In this document: piece after piece, positions 50,832 through 63,906 of the stretch | How positions within the stretch are numbered: position 1 is the first letter of the stretch | How the letters are laid out: each line of letters opens with the position of its first letter | NCBI GenBank assembly: GCA_005406025.1 | Contig: BGZK01000190.1 | Coordinates: 496,001-560,000 of the forward strand | Length of the DNA: 64,000 bases | Source of the DNA: Eumeta japonica | Taxonomy: Eukaryota; Arthropoda; Insecta; Lepidoptera; Psychidae | Direction of reading: 5' to 3' | The notes under the pieces: generated by a model | What the model was told of the DNA's origin: nothing | The model's database searches: none | The model's input: the letters and a program-made list of their open reading frames with translations, nothing else | Position numbers and translations under genes: made by a program

Positions 50832-52666
50832 TTTTCATTAGATTATGTATTATCTTACTATAAATTAGTTTAGTTTGTTTGTTTGTATATTCAAAAATTA
50901 TGCATGAACTGATAGATTCAGCGCTAATATTGTAATAATGAATTTTAATGAGACATACTGGTCATTTTATTTGAAGAGTGATAAAATATCCCCTTTTCAT
51001 AAGTCAATATTTCGAAAGAGCGTACGAATTAATAAAGTTAATCGTAGGACTTTATGGGTGCCAGCGGCACTTCACAGCCAGTGGTGGTCGAACGGTCAAG
51101 AGTCGTTCATCGTTCGAACGGTATTGAAGGTACGGGATTCGAAACCAGATGCAGGACGGATGAGTTTTGATTCAAGCTAAACGACAGTCCTCGTGCCCCG
51201 GGAATCACGTTAAGCCGTCGGATTTTGAGGTTGTTGCCGAATTGGAACAGCCATGTGGTAGATCACTTATATGATAGAGCCGTTTCGCTGGCGACTTGGC
51301 TGCAACTCGAAAATGGAGCGGCTCAAGCGGTGAGATACCACACTCTCACAGAATACGGACGAGGAGTAGCAGCTTCTACTATTTCATTTCGTCCAGTAAG
51401 CGAGAGTTCCGGTAGCCCACTTCCACTTCCTTCGGATATTCTGTTTCATGCCAATCATAATTCCATTCTTTTCTGAAAGGCCGTCAACGCACTAGTGATT
51501 TCTTTGAGATTGCGAATGCAAATTGACCATAAAACTTAAATTTTTGCAGCTAATCACAAACTAAAAATAAATATATGTATAACTATTGGAAAAGTAGCTC
51601 TAAGCGGGTGATATAAGGGACGAAATATTTTTTGCAAAATAAAACCACTACGTGTATTTTGTGTTTTTCTTTTTGCGTATTCAAACCATTTAGCCGGTTA
51701 CTATGAAATTAACTATGTGTTGTAAGTGCCAACGAGAAGCTTTCGAAAAAAGATTTGGCTTCAACTTCATATTTCTGCCATTAAATATTCTAAAAATTCT
51801 TTCATTAGTTAGAAAACCATACTATCCAAGAGTAATATAGCTCCAATTTTATTTTGACATTACTAGCATTTACTACGTCTTCGTTAAAATCAAAATCCAG
51901 ACCGGTGGTAGAATCGAGACGAAAGATAGAATTGAAAGTCGGAATGTGGCTAACGACAAAATCGAATCCAGGATAAAGTATTATTATAAAGAGCGAGTGC
52001 TCGGGGCCGAGAATGAAAGATATCGACATCGAGGGCAGAATTGGGATCGGAGTCGAGAACGGGCAAACTGTCGGGATGTCGATTTCACGATGAAGCGATA
52101 AAAAAAATTTAGGAATTCATTTTATGTCTAAGCGGGTTCGTAGTGTATAAACCGATTGAAAAATGTTATATGTACTACAATTGATCAGTTGTTATGATTA
52201 CTAATATAAATACATTATTGTCATAAATAATGTTATAAATTACACCTATAAAAGTCAAATTAATTCGTGTAAGCTAGTCTTATTTGAGCTATTGTATCAG
52301 ATTTTGTAGAAATATTATAGGGTAATATATATACGAAAAAGAATTTATAAAACGAAGAAAACTTAAGCTGCATGCATCTCCTCTATATTCTATCGGGTCC
52401 TTGACTCGCTTTCGTGCGCGCGCGCACCTATTCAGTACTTAATATTATGTGAATAAGAAAACAATTGTAAATCGAATGGTTTTAAATGATTCCCATGGTT
52501 TATTGTCGCTATTCAACTTTTTTTACATACAGATGAGCTATCGATAAAGCAATATTATATGCCGACATATATATATATATATACATATTAAAATCACATG
52601 GTGTTGAGTGAGATATAAACCCTTCATGCGGGAATCCGAGGAGCTCCATCCGGCGGACCTAGCACG

Positions 52667-52758
52667 ACGCCCTAGACAAGGGTCTCTCTATAGGATTGTG
52701 CTTTCATTCATTGCTTTGCGTGAGGACAGTCCTATAGAGGGACCTTGTCTAGGGCGTC
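52667..52758. repeat. Foldback repeat with arms of about 33 bp
   Basis: CGCCCTAGACAAGGGTCTCT and the following TATAGGA pair with the arm ending in CCTTGTCTAGGGCG, around a loop of about 28 bases. There is one mismatch near GGGTCTCTCT/AGAGGGACC. It is intergenic. Confidence 0.8.
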
Positions 52759-53068
52759 CTGCCAGGCCCGCAATTCCCGATCGCCACGCTGGGCAGGGTC
52801 ATTCGTGGTCACGATACCAGATCTGCCGTTCATTGTATATTAGAATCTTTGCACATCTCTCTAGTTTCATGTGAACTCGGCGATTTCGACTGTTCACAAT
52901 TTCCTTCACTTCCTACCCCCACTTATTTATGTGAACAATTTGGGATGTATAAAATTTTCTTTTATTTTAGGCAACCCTTTGATCACACATACTCGCTCTG
53001 TAAATTTGTTATGTCAGTCTGTTTTCGTTCATGCTTTGCAGATGGCCTAACCACCGCAACATGTCCTC

Positions 53069-54155
53069 TTAGGGTTCCGTAGCCAAAATGGGAAAAGCTC
53101 AACCCTTATGGTTTCGTCATGTCCGTCCGTCCCTATATCATTGGCATTTTATTCAAAAACCACAAGATAGCTATTGATAAAATTTGTGGTATAGGTGTCT
53201 TGTATAAGCCGCTACTTAGTTTGGTAATATTATAACAAAAATAAATATTTCTAGGGGACTACTCCACACATGTAACAGAAACTCAAAAAAAAATTTTTTT
53301 TCAACATATACCTACGTGTGGTACACATTTCGACAGTTCTTTTAAAAACACTTTATGGTTTCTAAGCAATTTTTTTGATTAAGTAGATATTTTAGAATAT
53401 AATCGCTCCCAAATCAGTCCCATCCCTTTACCATTTTAACTATATATACCAAAAGAATATGTAAAACATTACAAAGGTTTACAAACGCTTAATAAATACT
53501 TGCAACGAAAATTATTTTGATGATCGGATACATCGTTTTCGAGTTATTGCCGAAAAACTGCGCTTCTCAACAAAAAGACGTAAGTGCTATCAAGATACGC
53601 CCTTTTGTTGTTGTACTTTTTCACATCGTATTTTACATTTAAAAAATGTAGTATTTTAATTGGTTTAACGCGCTTAAAATTTAATACATAATTATGTATA
53701 TAGGTAAATACATCAAAATAGTAATTAATGCATTACAGTAGTCATTTATTAGTAATAGAATAATTATAATTAATATAAACTTTGTATAAAAAATAAAATT
53801 ACTGGTGGTTTTTGAATAATATTTGAGAAAGTGTAAAAGTTATCTCTTGTGACATCAAGTCGTTTAAGGAGATTGTTGTTTGCGTAAAACAGGGAGTAAA
53901 TATATGTTTTTGAAATATGTAAAATTATGGAAATATAAAATCATATCATCAATCATTAAAATCCGTTCTATATAGGCCCGTTTCTAGACGCTATTAGCTT
54001 TCAATCAATCCATCAATTATACCATCAACTCAATCAATAAATAAAGGTTCATAGTATCAAACAAAACCACCCCCTTCGAAGTCTGCATACTGTGACGAAT
54101 CACTAAGGAACCCTACACTGCGCGTGACCCGACGTGCGTCTGGCCGGTTTTTTTT
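53069..54155. mobile_element. Probable moth interspersed element, about 1.1 kb
   Basis: It starts TTAGGGTTCCGTAGCCAAAA with the GGTTTCGTCATGTCCGTCCG block and ends AAGGAACCCTACACTGCGCG followed by TCTGGCCGGTTTTTT. Both ends belong to an abundant repeat of moth genomes that I recognise but cannot name. The interior is AT-rich and non-coding. Confidence 0.6.
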
Positions 54156-55649
54156 AAATTCAGTTACCACATTTTCTTTCAAACCACACCCGTCTCCGAC
54201 AGCATTATACCTGTATATTTTCCAAAGGCGTCCCATCTACTCCACTTTCAAAATTAAAAAAAAAAATTTAATATTTTCCACCGCATAACATCTTTTCCAC
54301 GTTTTGCGTTTTACGCTGTACATATCGAATATAATCACCATCGCTGGGTTATTCACAAATTACGTATGGCGTTTGTGGCGTGGCGTCTGACTTACTTTTT
54401 CTTACAATGGAGGAGTGGTTGTCGCTTACAGGTAGTAGAAGAGAAATCATAAAAATCGGTTAAGTTACGAATACGATAACTGAGTACCTGATTATGGTAT
54501 GGTTAGTAAGCGCGCGTTCTCATCGGCACGACAGCGGTGTGTGGCGTGTGTCCACGGCATCCGCGACGTCCGGTCGAATTTACCCAGTATGCTCGAAATA
54601 CTTGGCATCGGAAAGGCTGTGCAACTCCGCGGCACCGATCCATGAATTGAAAAGGAGCAGGTTTTAAGCGTGTGTCAAAGACGAGGCCAAGTAGCTGCAC
54701 GCCGCATCAAGGACAATGTCGACAACTGACTTGGTGGACGTCGACGGCGCGCGACGTCGTTGTCATAGATGAGGCACTGAAACCGACGGATAGAAGAGAT
54801 GTTCCAGTGGCCGACCCACTCGCTGGGCAGTTGTCGAGCCCCTGAATTGATCAAAATATTATGTGGAGGTCCAAGGAAACGATTTTACCAAAATTATCGC
54901 ATACAAAAAATTTTTTTTTTCAATAGAGAATATGCACTCATTTTATTTTACATATTTATACGATAACTCCTATCACTATATTATTTAAAAAAATATATTC
55001 AGCTCGTAAAAACCAAAATACAGTAAGAAAACAGTTTTTGAAAATACCAAATAGATTTAAGAATTTTAAACAACAAAATAACATTATTGGAGGTATTGTG
55101 CAGTCAATTTTGTTTTACGATTACCGTGGAACAAGCCAAAAAACCAACTTATTGTATTGTACCTATATGTAAAAATACAATAAGTAATGCACCCGATAGT
55201 GTTTTTCTTCTACCGAAATTACGATAAATTTCACAAAGCCGGATATTGTAATTTGTTGATGTAGACTTTGACGTCAAGTCAAACACGTCTACCGCAACCG
55301 GTCAAATCATCTGACCAATGACGTTGCATTTCAATTACTTTGAATTTCCCCACATTTTTTTTGCACTTTTTAACAATTACTTTCTTAATTAAAGATAAAT
55401 AATATTTAAAAACATTAATAGAGATGTAATGCTGAACCAAAAAAGTTTACAAAAAATATTTAACCTTTATCTGCTTCAAGCACATATTACCTATTAATTC
55501 CACTATTTGTTCATAATTTTAGCAGACATTTTATCTCACATAAAATTTCAACATGCTTGCATTGACTTCTGATATTATAAATACGCTACTATGATCATAA
55601 CCCTTTTTTCGATTGTCATAGTCAGATGAATATAGCGAAATACATTTTT

Positions 55650-56195
55650 AAGCTATTGCATAGCTTTTATCGCGGGCTTTGAGCGCGGCGACCGAATCAA
55701 AAAATTCCGTAACGAAAATAAAACCTAACACCCCCCAATCCGCCTACCATGTAGCTCGGCAGAGCGTTCGCTTAACGTGTTTGTATACAGTGCGACCGTA
55801 CGAAGCTCGCACGGATCGAGACGAGCTGCTCCGAAATCGGACGAATACGTAAGCAGCTGTTTGTGAGAAAGTATATAGGTGTGTAGGTATCTATCATATC
55901 TTTATAATGCCACACTCACCGCATGTGCCCCGTAAGTATACATGTAGGTATATATGTATACATAGGTGTACCTATGTACAACAGTGAATAGCAGTTGCTG
56001 GAGAATAGCTATACGCGTAAAATTTGTGGTATAAAGTGTTTTAAATATGAATAAATAGAGTGCATTTATTAATGAAGAAAGTGATGAAAAACTTGAATTA
56101 ATATCAAAGAAAAAAAATACTGCATAAATAAATAAATAATTATAATTGAATAAATTGATAAAAAATGCTATGCAATAGCTTTACCGCGACAGTCC
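55650..56195. repeat. Moth repeat fragments flanking a GC-rich block
   Basis: TGCATAGCTTTTATCGCGGG near 55658 and TGCAATAGCTTTACCGCGAC near 56171 are direct relatives, about 510 bases apart. The interval has a run of moth-repeat phrases (GAGCGCGGCGACCGAATCAA) and a degenerate GTATACAT-type stretch near 55935-55980. The class is unknown. Confidence 0.4.
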
Positions 56196-56356
56196 CAGAG
56201 TGCCATACGTTTAATTTTTTTTTTATTTATAAAAATATATACCAACAAATTGAAAGATTAACTAGATTTTATCTAACACATCAACACAGTATTAATGGGA
56301 AGTAAAATTAGAAAGACACAATTAAAATAAAAAATAAGATGTACTGTTGAAGATAC

Positions 56357-56362
56357 TTTATT
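56357..56362 (-). promoter_or_regulatory. Candidate poly(A) signal for CCT7
   Basis: TTTATT on the plus strand (AATAAA on the minus strand) lies about 470 bases after the CCT7 stop. Several similar AT-rich hexamers lie nearby, so this is only one candidate. Confidence 0.3.
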
Positions 56363-56833
56363 AGTCTACATAACTTATAATAAACATATTATTTTGTGAA
56401 AGCCTTTCATTTGACATAATTACAGTAGTTAAGTCTGTTATCATTTAGCATAAATTATAATCATTTCAATTAAATGAATGAATAAAGAAAAATAAAGTTA
56501 TAGAATTATTTTTAAAGCATCATTAAAAGTTCAAATAAAATGTACTATTTTCGAAATAGTTAACCTTCTTCAGTCAAGAAAAGACACCTCTCAAATACTC
56601 AAGTTATTTTCACATTTTATCTAAATTTTATCAAAAAGTACATATGGTAGTTGTTTCGAGTTGGTATGAGAAATATACGCCATCTTAAATATTAATTTTA
56701 TTAACACCTCCATTGAAACCAATTTTTGAGTCTTTTAGCAATCCATAAACACAAAAACGATCACGCACGTGCAGCGTCACTTCGATCTTCAGTAGTCTGA
56801 GCTTCTACAAATGGTCTATAATTGGTTTATGGT

Positions 56834-59800
56834 CTAACCGAAGCGCGGGCGGCCCATCCCCCGCCCGGGCCGCGGCGCTGGCGCATCATCGCCACCGCTC
56901 TTCACGTTCTTAATGGTTTCGTCTATGGATAGAATCTGTGAATGAAAAAATTTATAAATCAACAATTTCTGCACCAGTAAAAAAATCGTTGATATTTATA
57001 CGACAGGTTGTTGCACTTAAAATAAAAATTTATAAAAGTAATCACTAAGATTTTAAAGATAATGTACATACATACAAACTGTCGAATCTCACAGATTAAA
57101 TTTCCAAATTACATTTTTATGTATGGTATAACCTGTCGTTAGCCATCTTATTCCTTATTTACAATATTGATGACAAATGAAATCCCAATAGTTTGATTGT
57201 CACGTTCTCCTTGAGTCGGGAGCTTAAACTCTTAAGTCTATGGATCGCAAGTGTTTTTCCTACACGAGTTTAAATTAAAAAATACCAATCGGCGAAAGAA
57301 AATATTCAACATTTGATGTTAAGGAAAAACATTGTCATGACTCTTTCAAAGGTGTGAAGTTCCCGTACCGTGCATCTCAATGTAGGAATATGGTTTATTT
57401 AGAGAAGACCCCAATGTGTGCAGGGTTGGAATGTTGTATGATAGGTTGTAGTAAAAGCACAAACAACAATGCTCTTGGCATTCTATATTATGATATAACT
57501 AGGTGATCCGTGCGAGTACTTCACATCGATAGTGGTCAATTACTTAATAAAATAAAGTAGAAATAAGTTAATGTAAATATTCATTAATTGTAAAATAATT
57601 TATTCTAAAAAATAGTAACAAAATTATTCCTATACTAATATTATATACAGTATTATAGATGCATTATTTATGTTTTTATATATTTATATACTTTATTACA
57701 TTTAGATATTTCATATCGACAAAAATCATCTTCGAGAAATAACATATAAAGATGCCAACAGGTAGATGGCTTTAAATAAACTCTTTAAAATGTTAATTTT
57801 AAAACATAAATACTAAAATTGCAATTATTTAACAGAAATAAACTAAAACTTTTCAACTTATTTTTCATCATTAGGGGGAAAAATAATGTACAAACATTAA
57901 GTTTGATAAAGTATTGAGGGAGATATTTCATACTGACAAAAAAACACCTAAGAGAAATAATTATATAATGTTATATCTCTAAACGCTTACATGTCTTTGA
58001 AAACCATTTGTGATTTTGAATTCATGGAAAGTGAATAACGAGCATGAAGTTGATAACGTTCAGTGCATCCACTTAAGAATTAAGTAGTTCTAAGAGAAAA
58101 TTATTTAATAAGAACTAATATTTGTTATTACACATTATTCACGAGAAAAATTTATAATTAAAAAGACAATAGTTCCACTCTGATTACTAGCACTTTATAG
58201 ATCGTATATGGAAGTGTACCTGTGAGGCAGCCTCACAAGCAGCCGTGATGCAGTTAATCTTGACCACGGCCGGCTCCCACACGCAGTTCACGAAGTTGTC
58301 CGCGATGTCCTCCTTCTGGATGTCTATTCCGTACCATATCTCTCCTGTGACAGATCGAAACGCAAGAATACTATATGCAGTCTCATTTTCATTTTGTAAA
58401 GAAGTCAGATATAAGGAATTTTATAAAAAAAAAGACATTACTGTTTTATTTAATTTTTTTGTTTTATATTCCTCTTAATATCCATTCTTTTGTCAATGGT
58501 ATTTTCAAATCTCTACAGATGATAGGATTTTACATCTATAAAACGTGAAGCCGATAATTTTTGCCTAATAGAAAACCACAAATTTCTTGGCAATATTCCT
58601 AGAGCAATATAAACAGCCAAGCTATCAGCACTGAGCGAAATAGTGCAGGTAGAGCTTCTCTGTCGAAATGAAATCCAGACTTGCATATTCCTTGTATGAA
58701 AGTATTAGGAACCGACTTCTACACAGATTATATTTAGTTCTTTGAGGGAACACTAATGAGGTAATGGATATGGAATCGTTCAATACGACACGGAATTGAA
58801 TTCTTGTAAAAAATATCAATTTCATAGATAAGTAAATGTTTAAAAGGATGATCTTTCAGAGTACAGCACAAGGCATTACCATCGATTCGGACTCACCCTG
58901 ATGGTGCTTCTGCCTCAGCTTGTTGAGGAGGTTGGTGGCGTCGAAGCCGGCGTTGTCCGCCAGCTGCCGGGCCGGCGCCTCGAACGCCCTGGCCACGGCG
59001 CCCACCAGCAACTGCTCCTTGCCGGCCATGCGCCGAGACTGCTCCCTCAACTCCTTAGATATTTCCATCTCGATCGCACCGCCACCTTTCGTAGAGAATA
59101 CGCATTATGACGTTTGTCGTTTGCGAGTTTCGCTCCGTAATTCCATGACCGGGTTTAATCGTAACAACCTCATCTAACAGTATGATCCACATGTTCATTT
59201 CAGAAATTGGATCCGTTGTTTATAATCATTGGTTGTAAACTACTTCAGCACTCTTTGTTAATATTCACGACAAAAATATCTGTACACATTTTTAATTATA
59301 TTTTTAAAATATGTGTAACCTTCATTATATAATTCGAAGCCTGTCTAAGTAGTACGAGAAGGTTTGATGTTTAAATTGCGATAACGGATGAAACTGCAAA
59401 AGTGGGGCTGTACTTGACTAGTTTTTTAGGTCTAGTTTTATCTAAAACTAGTTGACTAGTTTTTACAGCATTTCAATCAAATTAAGGGTTTTTAATTAAT
59501 GAGAGATTGTACCTATTTCTCACACCATAAACAGTAAATAATAGCAATTCTCTAGAAAACATCCAAATACATGCTATAGTACACCACAAAATATTTACAC
59601 AAATTGGTTGTTACCATGACATACATATTTAGATGCTATGCAGTATTTTATATGCTTACATACATATACTTAAACAAAAGACTATACATCGATCTATCAC
59701 ATTAATAGATAGGTTAATTTATTAATTTACCTATCTATTAATTTGATAGATAGGTAAATTAATACCTATCTATCAAAGGTAGGTATTAATTTACCTACGT

Positions 59801-62790
59801 CCTATAGGGACTGACATATGAACAGAAAAAACTTGCAGTATCTTCAGAAAAAAAAGTCCCTACAATAATAGTTCCACGACCACGCGTCGTCATAGGCATA
59901 AATATCACATACCAGCGACGACGGCATCGTTCTTTATGGTCCTGCGGACGATCATTATGGCGTCGTGCAGGGAGCGCTCCGTCTCCTCCAGGAACTGCTC
60001 GGCGCCGCCCCTCAGCACGACAGTGCACGTCTTGGCTGCCGGACAACCTTTACGCATACGCAGAAAAAAAACAATTTAGCATATAAGAAAAACTGATTTT
60101 ATAATTTATGTATTACATTAATTCATTATACTAATAAAAATTGAATACTGCGGGAATAATTGTTTGGTAACGTTTTTTACACAAGGAGTTTCAGAAACTT
60201 GAAACAGTACAGAAATGAAAGCAATGGATTATAGTATTTATAAAGTATTGAATTAGTTTTCTAATAACTGCTAGATAATTTCTTAAAATATCGGGATAAA
60301 TAATTCTATAAATCATATCTATAATCACTATAGTTTCCTAATGTGAAACAAAATAATTTTCTTTTATATTGATAAACATCAATAAAAATAGTAATACATA
60401 TTACAATATTCGAAAAACAATATTAAAAAAAAAATTTGGATCAACAGAATTATAAAACAATCCAATTACAAAGGGCGAATTTTTGCAATGCAAGAGCAAG
60501 AACCAAATTTCAAGCACCTAAGCCGATGAGCTCGTGTGAAACAATTGATGGATGACACAATGAAACAAAAGGGGTATGAAGTGCATACCCTTTGGAGATA
60601 CGTGGTCTCTGCCTACCCTCCCGGGAAATTGACGTGTTAATTACGAAACAAAATTCTAGGAAAATAAGGTGCTCTGGCTGCCATGAAATGTAACGTCAAT
60701 AGCACAAAACTAGATAACATTATCAAAATGTGATTACGATCAAATTAATAAACAACAAACTTTTACACTCAGACCCATGATATCACATGATTCTAGATCA
60801 TTAAATGATTCATTAATAATATACAACGTATGACATTAAAAAAATCATTTATAAAATTGTACATTTTTCTTAATTTTTCAATGTCTACTGGCTCATGTGG
60901 AAATTGCAAATTTTCAAAAATTACCAATAATATTATTTATTAAAGTATTTTAAAAAATGGTACAGTGGAATCTCAATAACTCGAACCTCGTTAAGTCTAA
61001 ATCGAAAAAAATTGCCATTCCCTTCCGATGAACCCCTAAATATGCGGTATCTGGAATTATTTAGACTTTGTAACTCGAACAAAATGTCATTTCCCTTCAA
61101 AGTGTTGATATTACATATTTATATTCTATAACTCGAATTTCAAAAAGGAGACTCCGTAAGTCGTAGTTGGTAAAATATGTAAAAATAAAAATTATGAGGT
61201 CTTACTTGGAATTCCCTGAAATAATAGCAATAAATTCCAAAATAAATATTCGGGTTGGGGCTTTTAATCTATTGTTTTTGTCTTGTACACGTGCAACGAA
61301 TGAATACATTCATGAAACTTTCTAATTAACACAGCTGTGAACGTTATATTTGTTCCATTATGTTTGATTTTTTTAATGTACAGTCTACTTCGTAAGTCAA
61401 CATTTCAGCATTTAAGTCATATGTATCTCGAATTTCTTGTAAGTCAAAAACTTGTTAACTCTAATTTTTTTGCATTTCCCTTGACATTCGAGTTATTGAG
61501 ATACCACTGTATTTTTAAGTACAAATGAAAGTATGTTCTCTCTAAGCTAAGGCATTTACGTTTTCTAATTTTAATAAATGGCCATCGCAAATTCTTCAGT
61601 CAAATCTATATGAAAAAAGGGATTTAGACAGACATGGCCGATATATATTCTTTTGTATTATCTACTTTATGTCACATTACAATCCTATTTTATGCATCGA
61701 ATATGCTAGATGACATTATTAATCAAATGAAATGAAATCAACAGTAAAATAATGAATTAAATATACTACTATGGAAAGTATAAAATTTAAATCATTTACC
61801 GTGTCAAAAACTAACAATTTTAAAATGCATTAGTTAGAGCAAACCTCGATTGACATAACTCACCAACAGGTGCTTCTTTAATGTAACCTGGTGAAGAACA
61901 AGGATTGGATAATAAGGATTTTAGGATGTCTGACTAGATCTTCTTATAGGATTATTGGGAAGCTGCATATTTGTGAAAATGGGAAAATCCTTTTTGGAAA
62001 TGGTAATAGTTTTTTCGATCTACAATAAGTTTTATTTGAGTAATTTAAAACTGTAATAAGATTTCTCAGTAATCTCTTTCATAGATAAGGAAGTCTATTA
62101 CTGTTAAGAAGCAATTCAGTAATTTATTTTAGCCTGTGTGCAAAACAAAAGATATATTGATTTGTAATAAAAAAAACTTTTAATTACACAATAATGTGTG
62201 ATATGAGCACAATATTTAAAGGAATTTTTTCTTATACATTAATTGTACAAATTCAATTAGGTTTTAAGCCATAACGATGTATAAGAAAAGGTTGGTCTAG
62301 TTTAGTCTGTCCAGGAATAAAAATTATGTAGGACAAATACGCAAAAGAAGCTTAGCTACAGTACAACGCACGAAACTTTGCCGCTGTGAAGTTCGTCACG
62401 AAAGCGTCGCAATGACGTAAAATAGGAGCGCAGCGAGGAAGAAGGGTAGGAGAACGTAATACCTGCACAGTACATCATCCGCAGCCGATTCAAAGCGGCA
62501 ACATTTCTTACGTTGTACTGTACTTATAGTCCAAAACCTGGTTACATCCACTGCAAGAATTATTGGACCTGCTGTACAAATAATTCTCTCACTTTTGACC
62601 ATTTGACAAACACTAACCGGTGAATATGTTGTATCTCTCTCCTCCGACCTGCTTCTCAGTGAAATGGGCGCAGGACCCTAGGGCTCCGGCAGCGTCCAGT
62701 TCCCTAGTGGTGGAGAGTACGGCGCCGCCGCAGGCGCGCTGCGTACGCCGCATGTCCTCCTCCGGTACTCGGCCGGCGCAGAACATATCG
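56834..62790 (-). CDS. CCT7: T-complex protein 1 subunit eta, C-terminal part (five exons)
   Basis: This is one of eight subunits of the cytosolic chaperonin TRiC/CCT, which folds actin, tubulin and other proteins using ATP. Exons on the minus strand: 62790-62618, 60047-59913, 59085-58897, 58344-58220, 56935-56834, giving 241 residues in one frame. Landmarks: [20 protein letters not shown] and [12 protein letters not shown] (apical domain), [19 protein letters not shown] and [20 protein letters not shown] (intermediate and equatorial, with the GGG turn at the nucleotide site), [50 protein letters not shown], and the Gly/Arg end [10 protein letters not shown]. These match the eta subunit rather than other CCT subunits. 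Human CCT7 is 543 residues, so the 5' 55% lies beyond the right edge. Stop TAG is at 56834-56836. Confidence 0.95.
59700..59800. repeat. Nested AT-rich inverted repeats
   Basis: Several mutually complementary copies of TTAATTTACCTATCTAT and ATAGATAGGTAAATTAAT-like blocks stack within 100 bases. It is in a CCT7 intron. Confidence 0.75.
60493..60642 (+). mobile_element. Non-LTR retrotransposon 3' fragment in a CCT7 intron
   Basis: It ends in GTGGTCTCTGCCTACCCTCC followed by CGGGAAATTGACGTG, the same 3' terminus as the copies at 320, 12432 and 13563. The preceding block (CAATTGATGGATGACACAAT) is the conserved LMD-like region. It is antisense to CCT7. Confidence 0.6.
60963..61509. mobile_element. 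Pogo-like non-autonomous DNA element
   Basis: Left end CAGTGGAATCTCAATAACTC and right end GAGTTATTGAGATACCACTG are inverted with few mismatches. They are flanked by TA on both sides (60961-60962, 61510-61511), as in Tc1/mariner/pogo insertions. The interior of 547 bases has several further AACTCGAA-like repeats and no transposase. It lies in the CCT7 intron. Confidence 0.75.
62358..62523 (-). mobile_element. Long-TIR MITE, copy 3
   Basis: This is a full-length copy in the opposite orientation to copy 1: left GCACGAAACTTTGCCGCTGT, right ACGTTGTACTGTAC. It lies in the CCT7 intron 60048-62617, 95 bases from the exon at 62618. Confidence 0.8.
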
Positions 62791-63740
62791 CTGAAACGAA
62801 TTAAGAGGGTAAAATAAAGCTAAATCAAATTGAAGTTTTGTGAATGGTGATAAGCTATTTTAACAAAACTCTTATTATTTTATTTAAATTGACAAAAATG
62901 AAAAAGATACAAACTCATATTTTATATTATATATCCTTGTACTATTAATTAAGTTTAACAAGATGCATCAATAACGACAGAAAAAAAAATAATTTAGCAT
63001 GTTGGAAAGTATAAATAATGTAAATATTTTGTATGCGGTTTTAATTATTTTTAGGATATATTTAGATATATAAATTGCTATTTTTCTATAAATTAATTCA
63101 CAATCCAGGATTTATTTGCAAGGTCTCCCCCGACTGTCAAAAAGTACATTTTTCCCAATTCAATTTAAGGCGCATTGATAGAAAACATCCCGACACATTG
63201 AAGAAATGCACCTAATTAAAATTTTAATATGTGACATCAAGAAAAACATGATATTTCGACTGATGTGTGATCTGACAAAGAATGAAGAGAGAACACTATT
63301 AAAAAATAAGTCTATAAAACCTGTTCCGTGTCACTATTTGTTTGTAGGGCAGTAAATTGTTTCTATGATTTAAAAAAAACCAGACAATTGTTAAATTGTA
63401 AATTTATCATGTATGTACATATTTCATGCATCACGAATTTTTGAATTTTCCATACTAACATATTGACAAAATGTGGATTTTCCAAGAGTTAATTTTTTTT
63501 TTCACAAATTTATTTATATCAAAGTTTCGTAGATGTTCAATTTTCACAGCCAGGAGGTAAAAAATGTTTTTCAATTCATCAATTTATTCAGACTGGTTTA
63601 TCAGTATTACACTTATTTCACGGTCGATGCTTGCAATGCAATTCGTGATCACACAAAAATCCTTGCAAAATATTTTTTACTAAATTTAATGATTGTGATC
63701 AATGGAAGCATCTAAATATGTGACAAAATGGCCTGAATAA

Positions 63741-63906
63741 TTTAACACATAAATCTCTGCCGCTGTGAACTTAGTCACAAAAGCGCCGCAATAGAGTAAA
63801 ATATAAACACGGGGGAAAAAAAGAATGGGTCAGGGAGCATTGAACCTACGCATTACATCATTTGCAGACAATGCAGAGCAACAGAGTTATGTGAGTTGTA
63901 CTGTAA
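63741..63906 (-). mobile_element. Long-TIR MITE, copy 4, diverged
   Basis: It contains CTCTGCCGCTGTGAACTTAG at 63755-63774 and a decayed right end (ACAGAGTTATGTGAGTTGTA). It has the same orientation as copy 3 and is the most diverged of the four. It is upstream of the last CCT7 exon seen here and is probably also intronic. Confidence 0.65.

Larger units (their letters stand above)
49817..56833. other. Gene-poor intergenic block rich in repeats
   Basis: No open frame here has recognisable coding features beyond the candidate exon at 50079-50130. It holds a short (GAT)n run near 49957, repeat copy B, a foldback, the 53069 element, the 55650 repeats, and unexplained GC-richer stretches at about 51050-51480 and 54490-54860. 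The promoters of the secreted-protein gene must lie here, but I see no clear core element. Confidence 0.6.
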
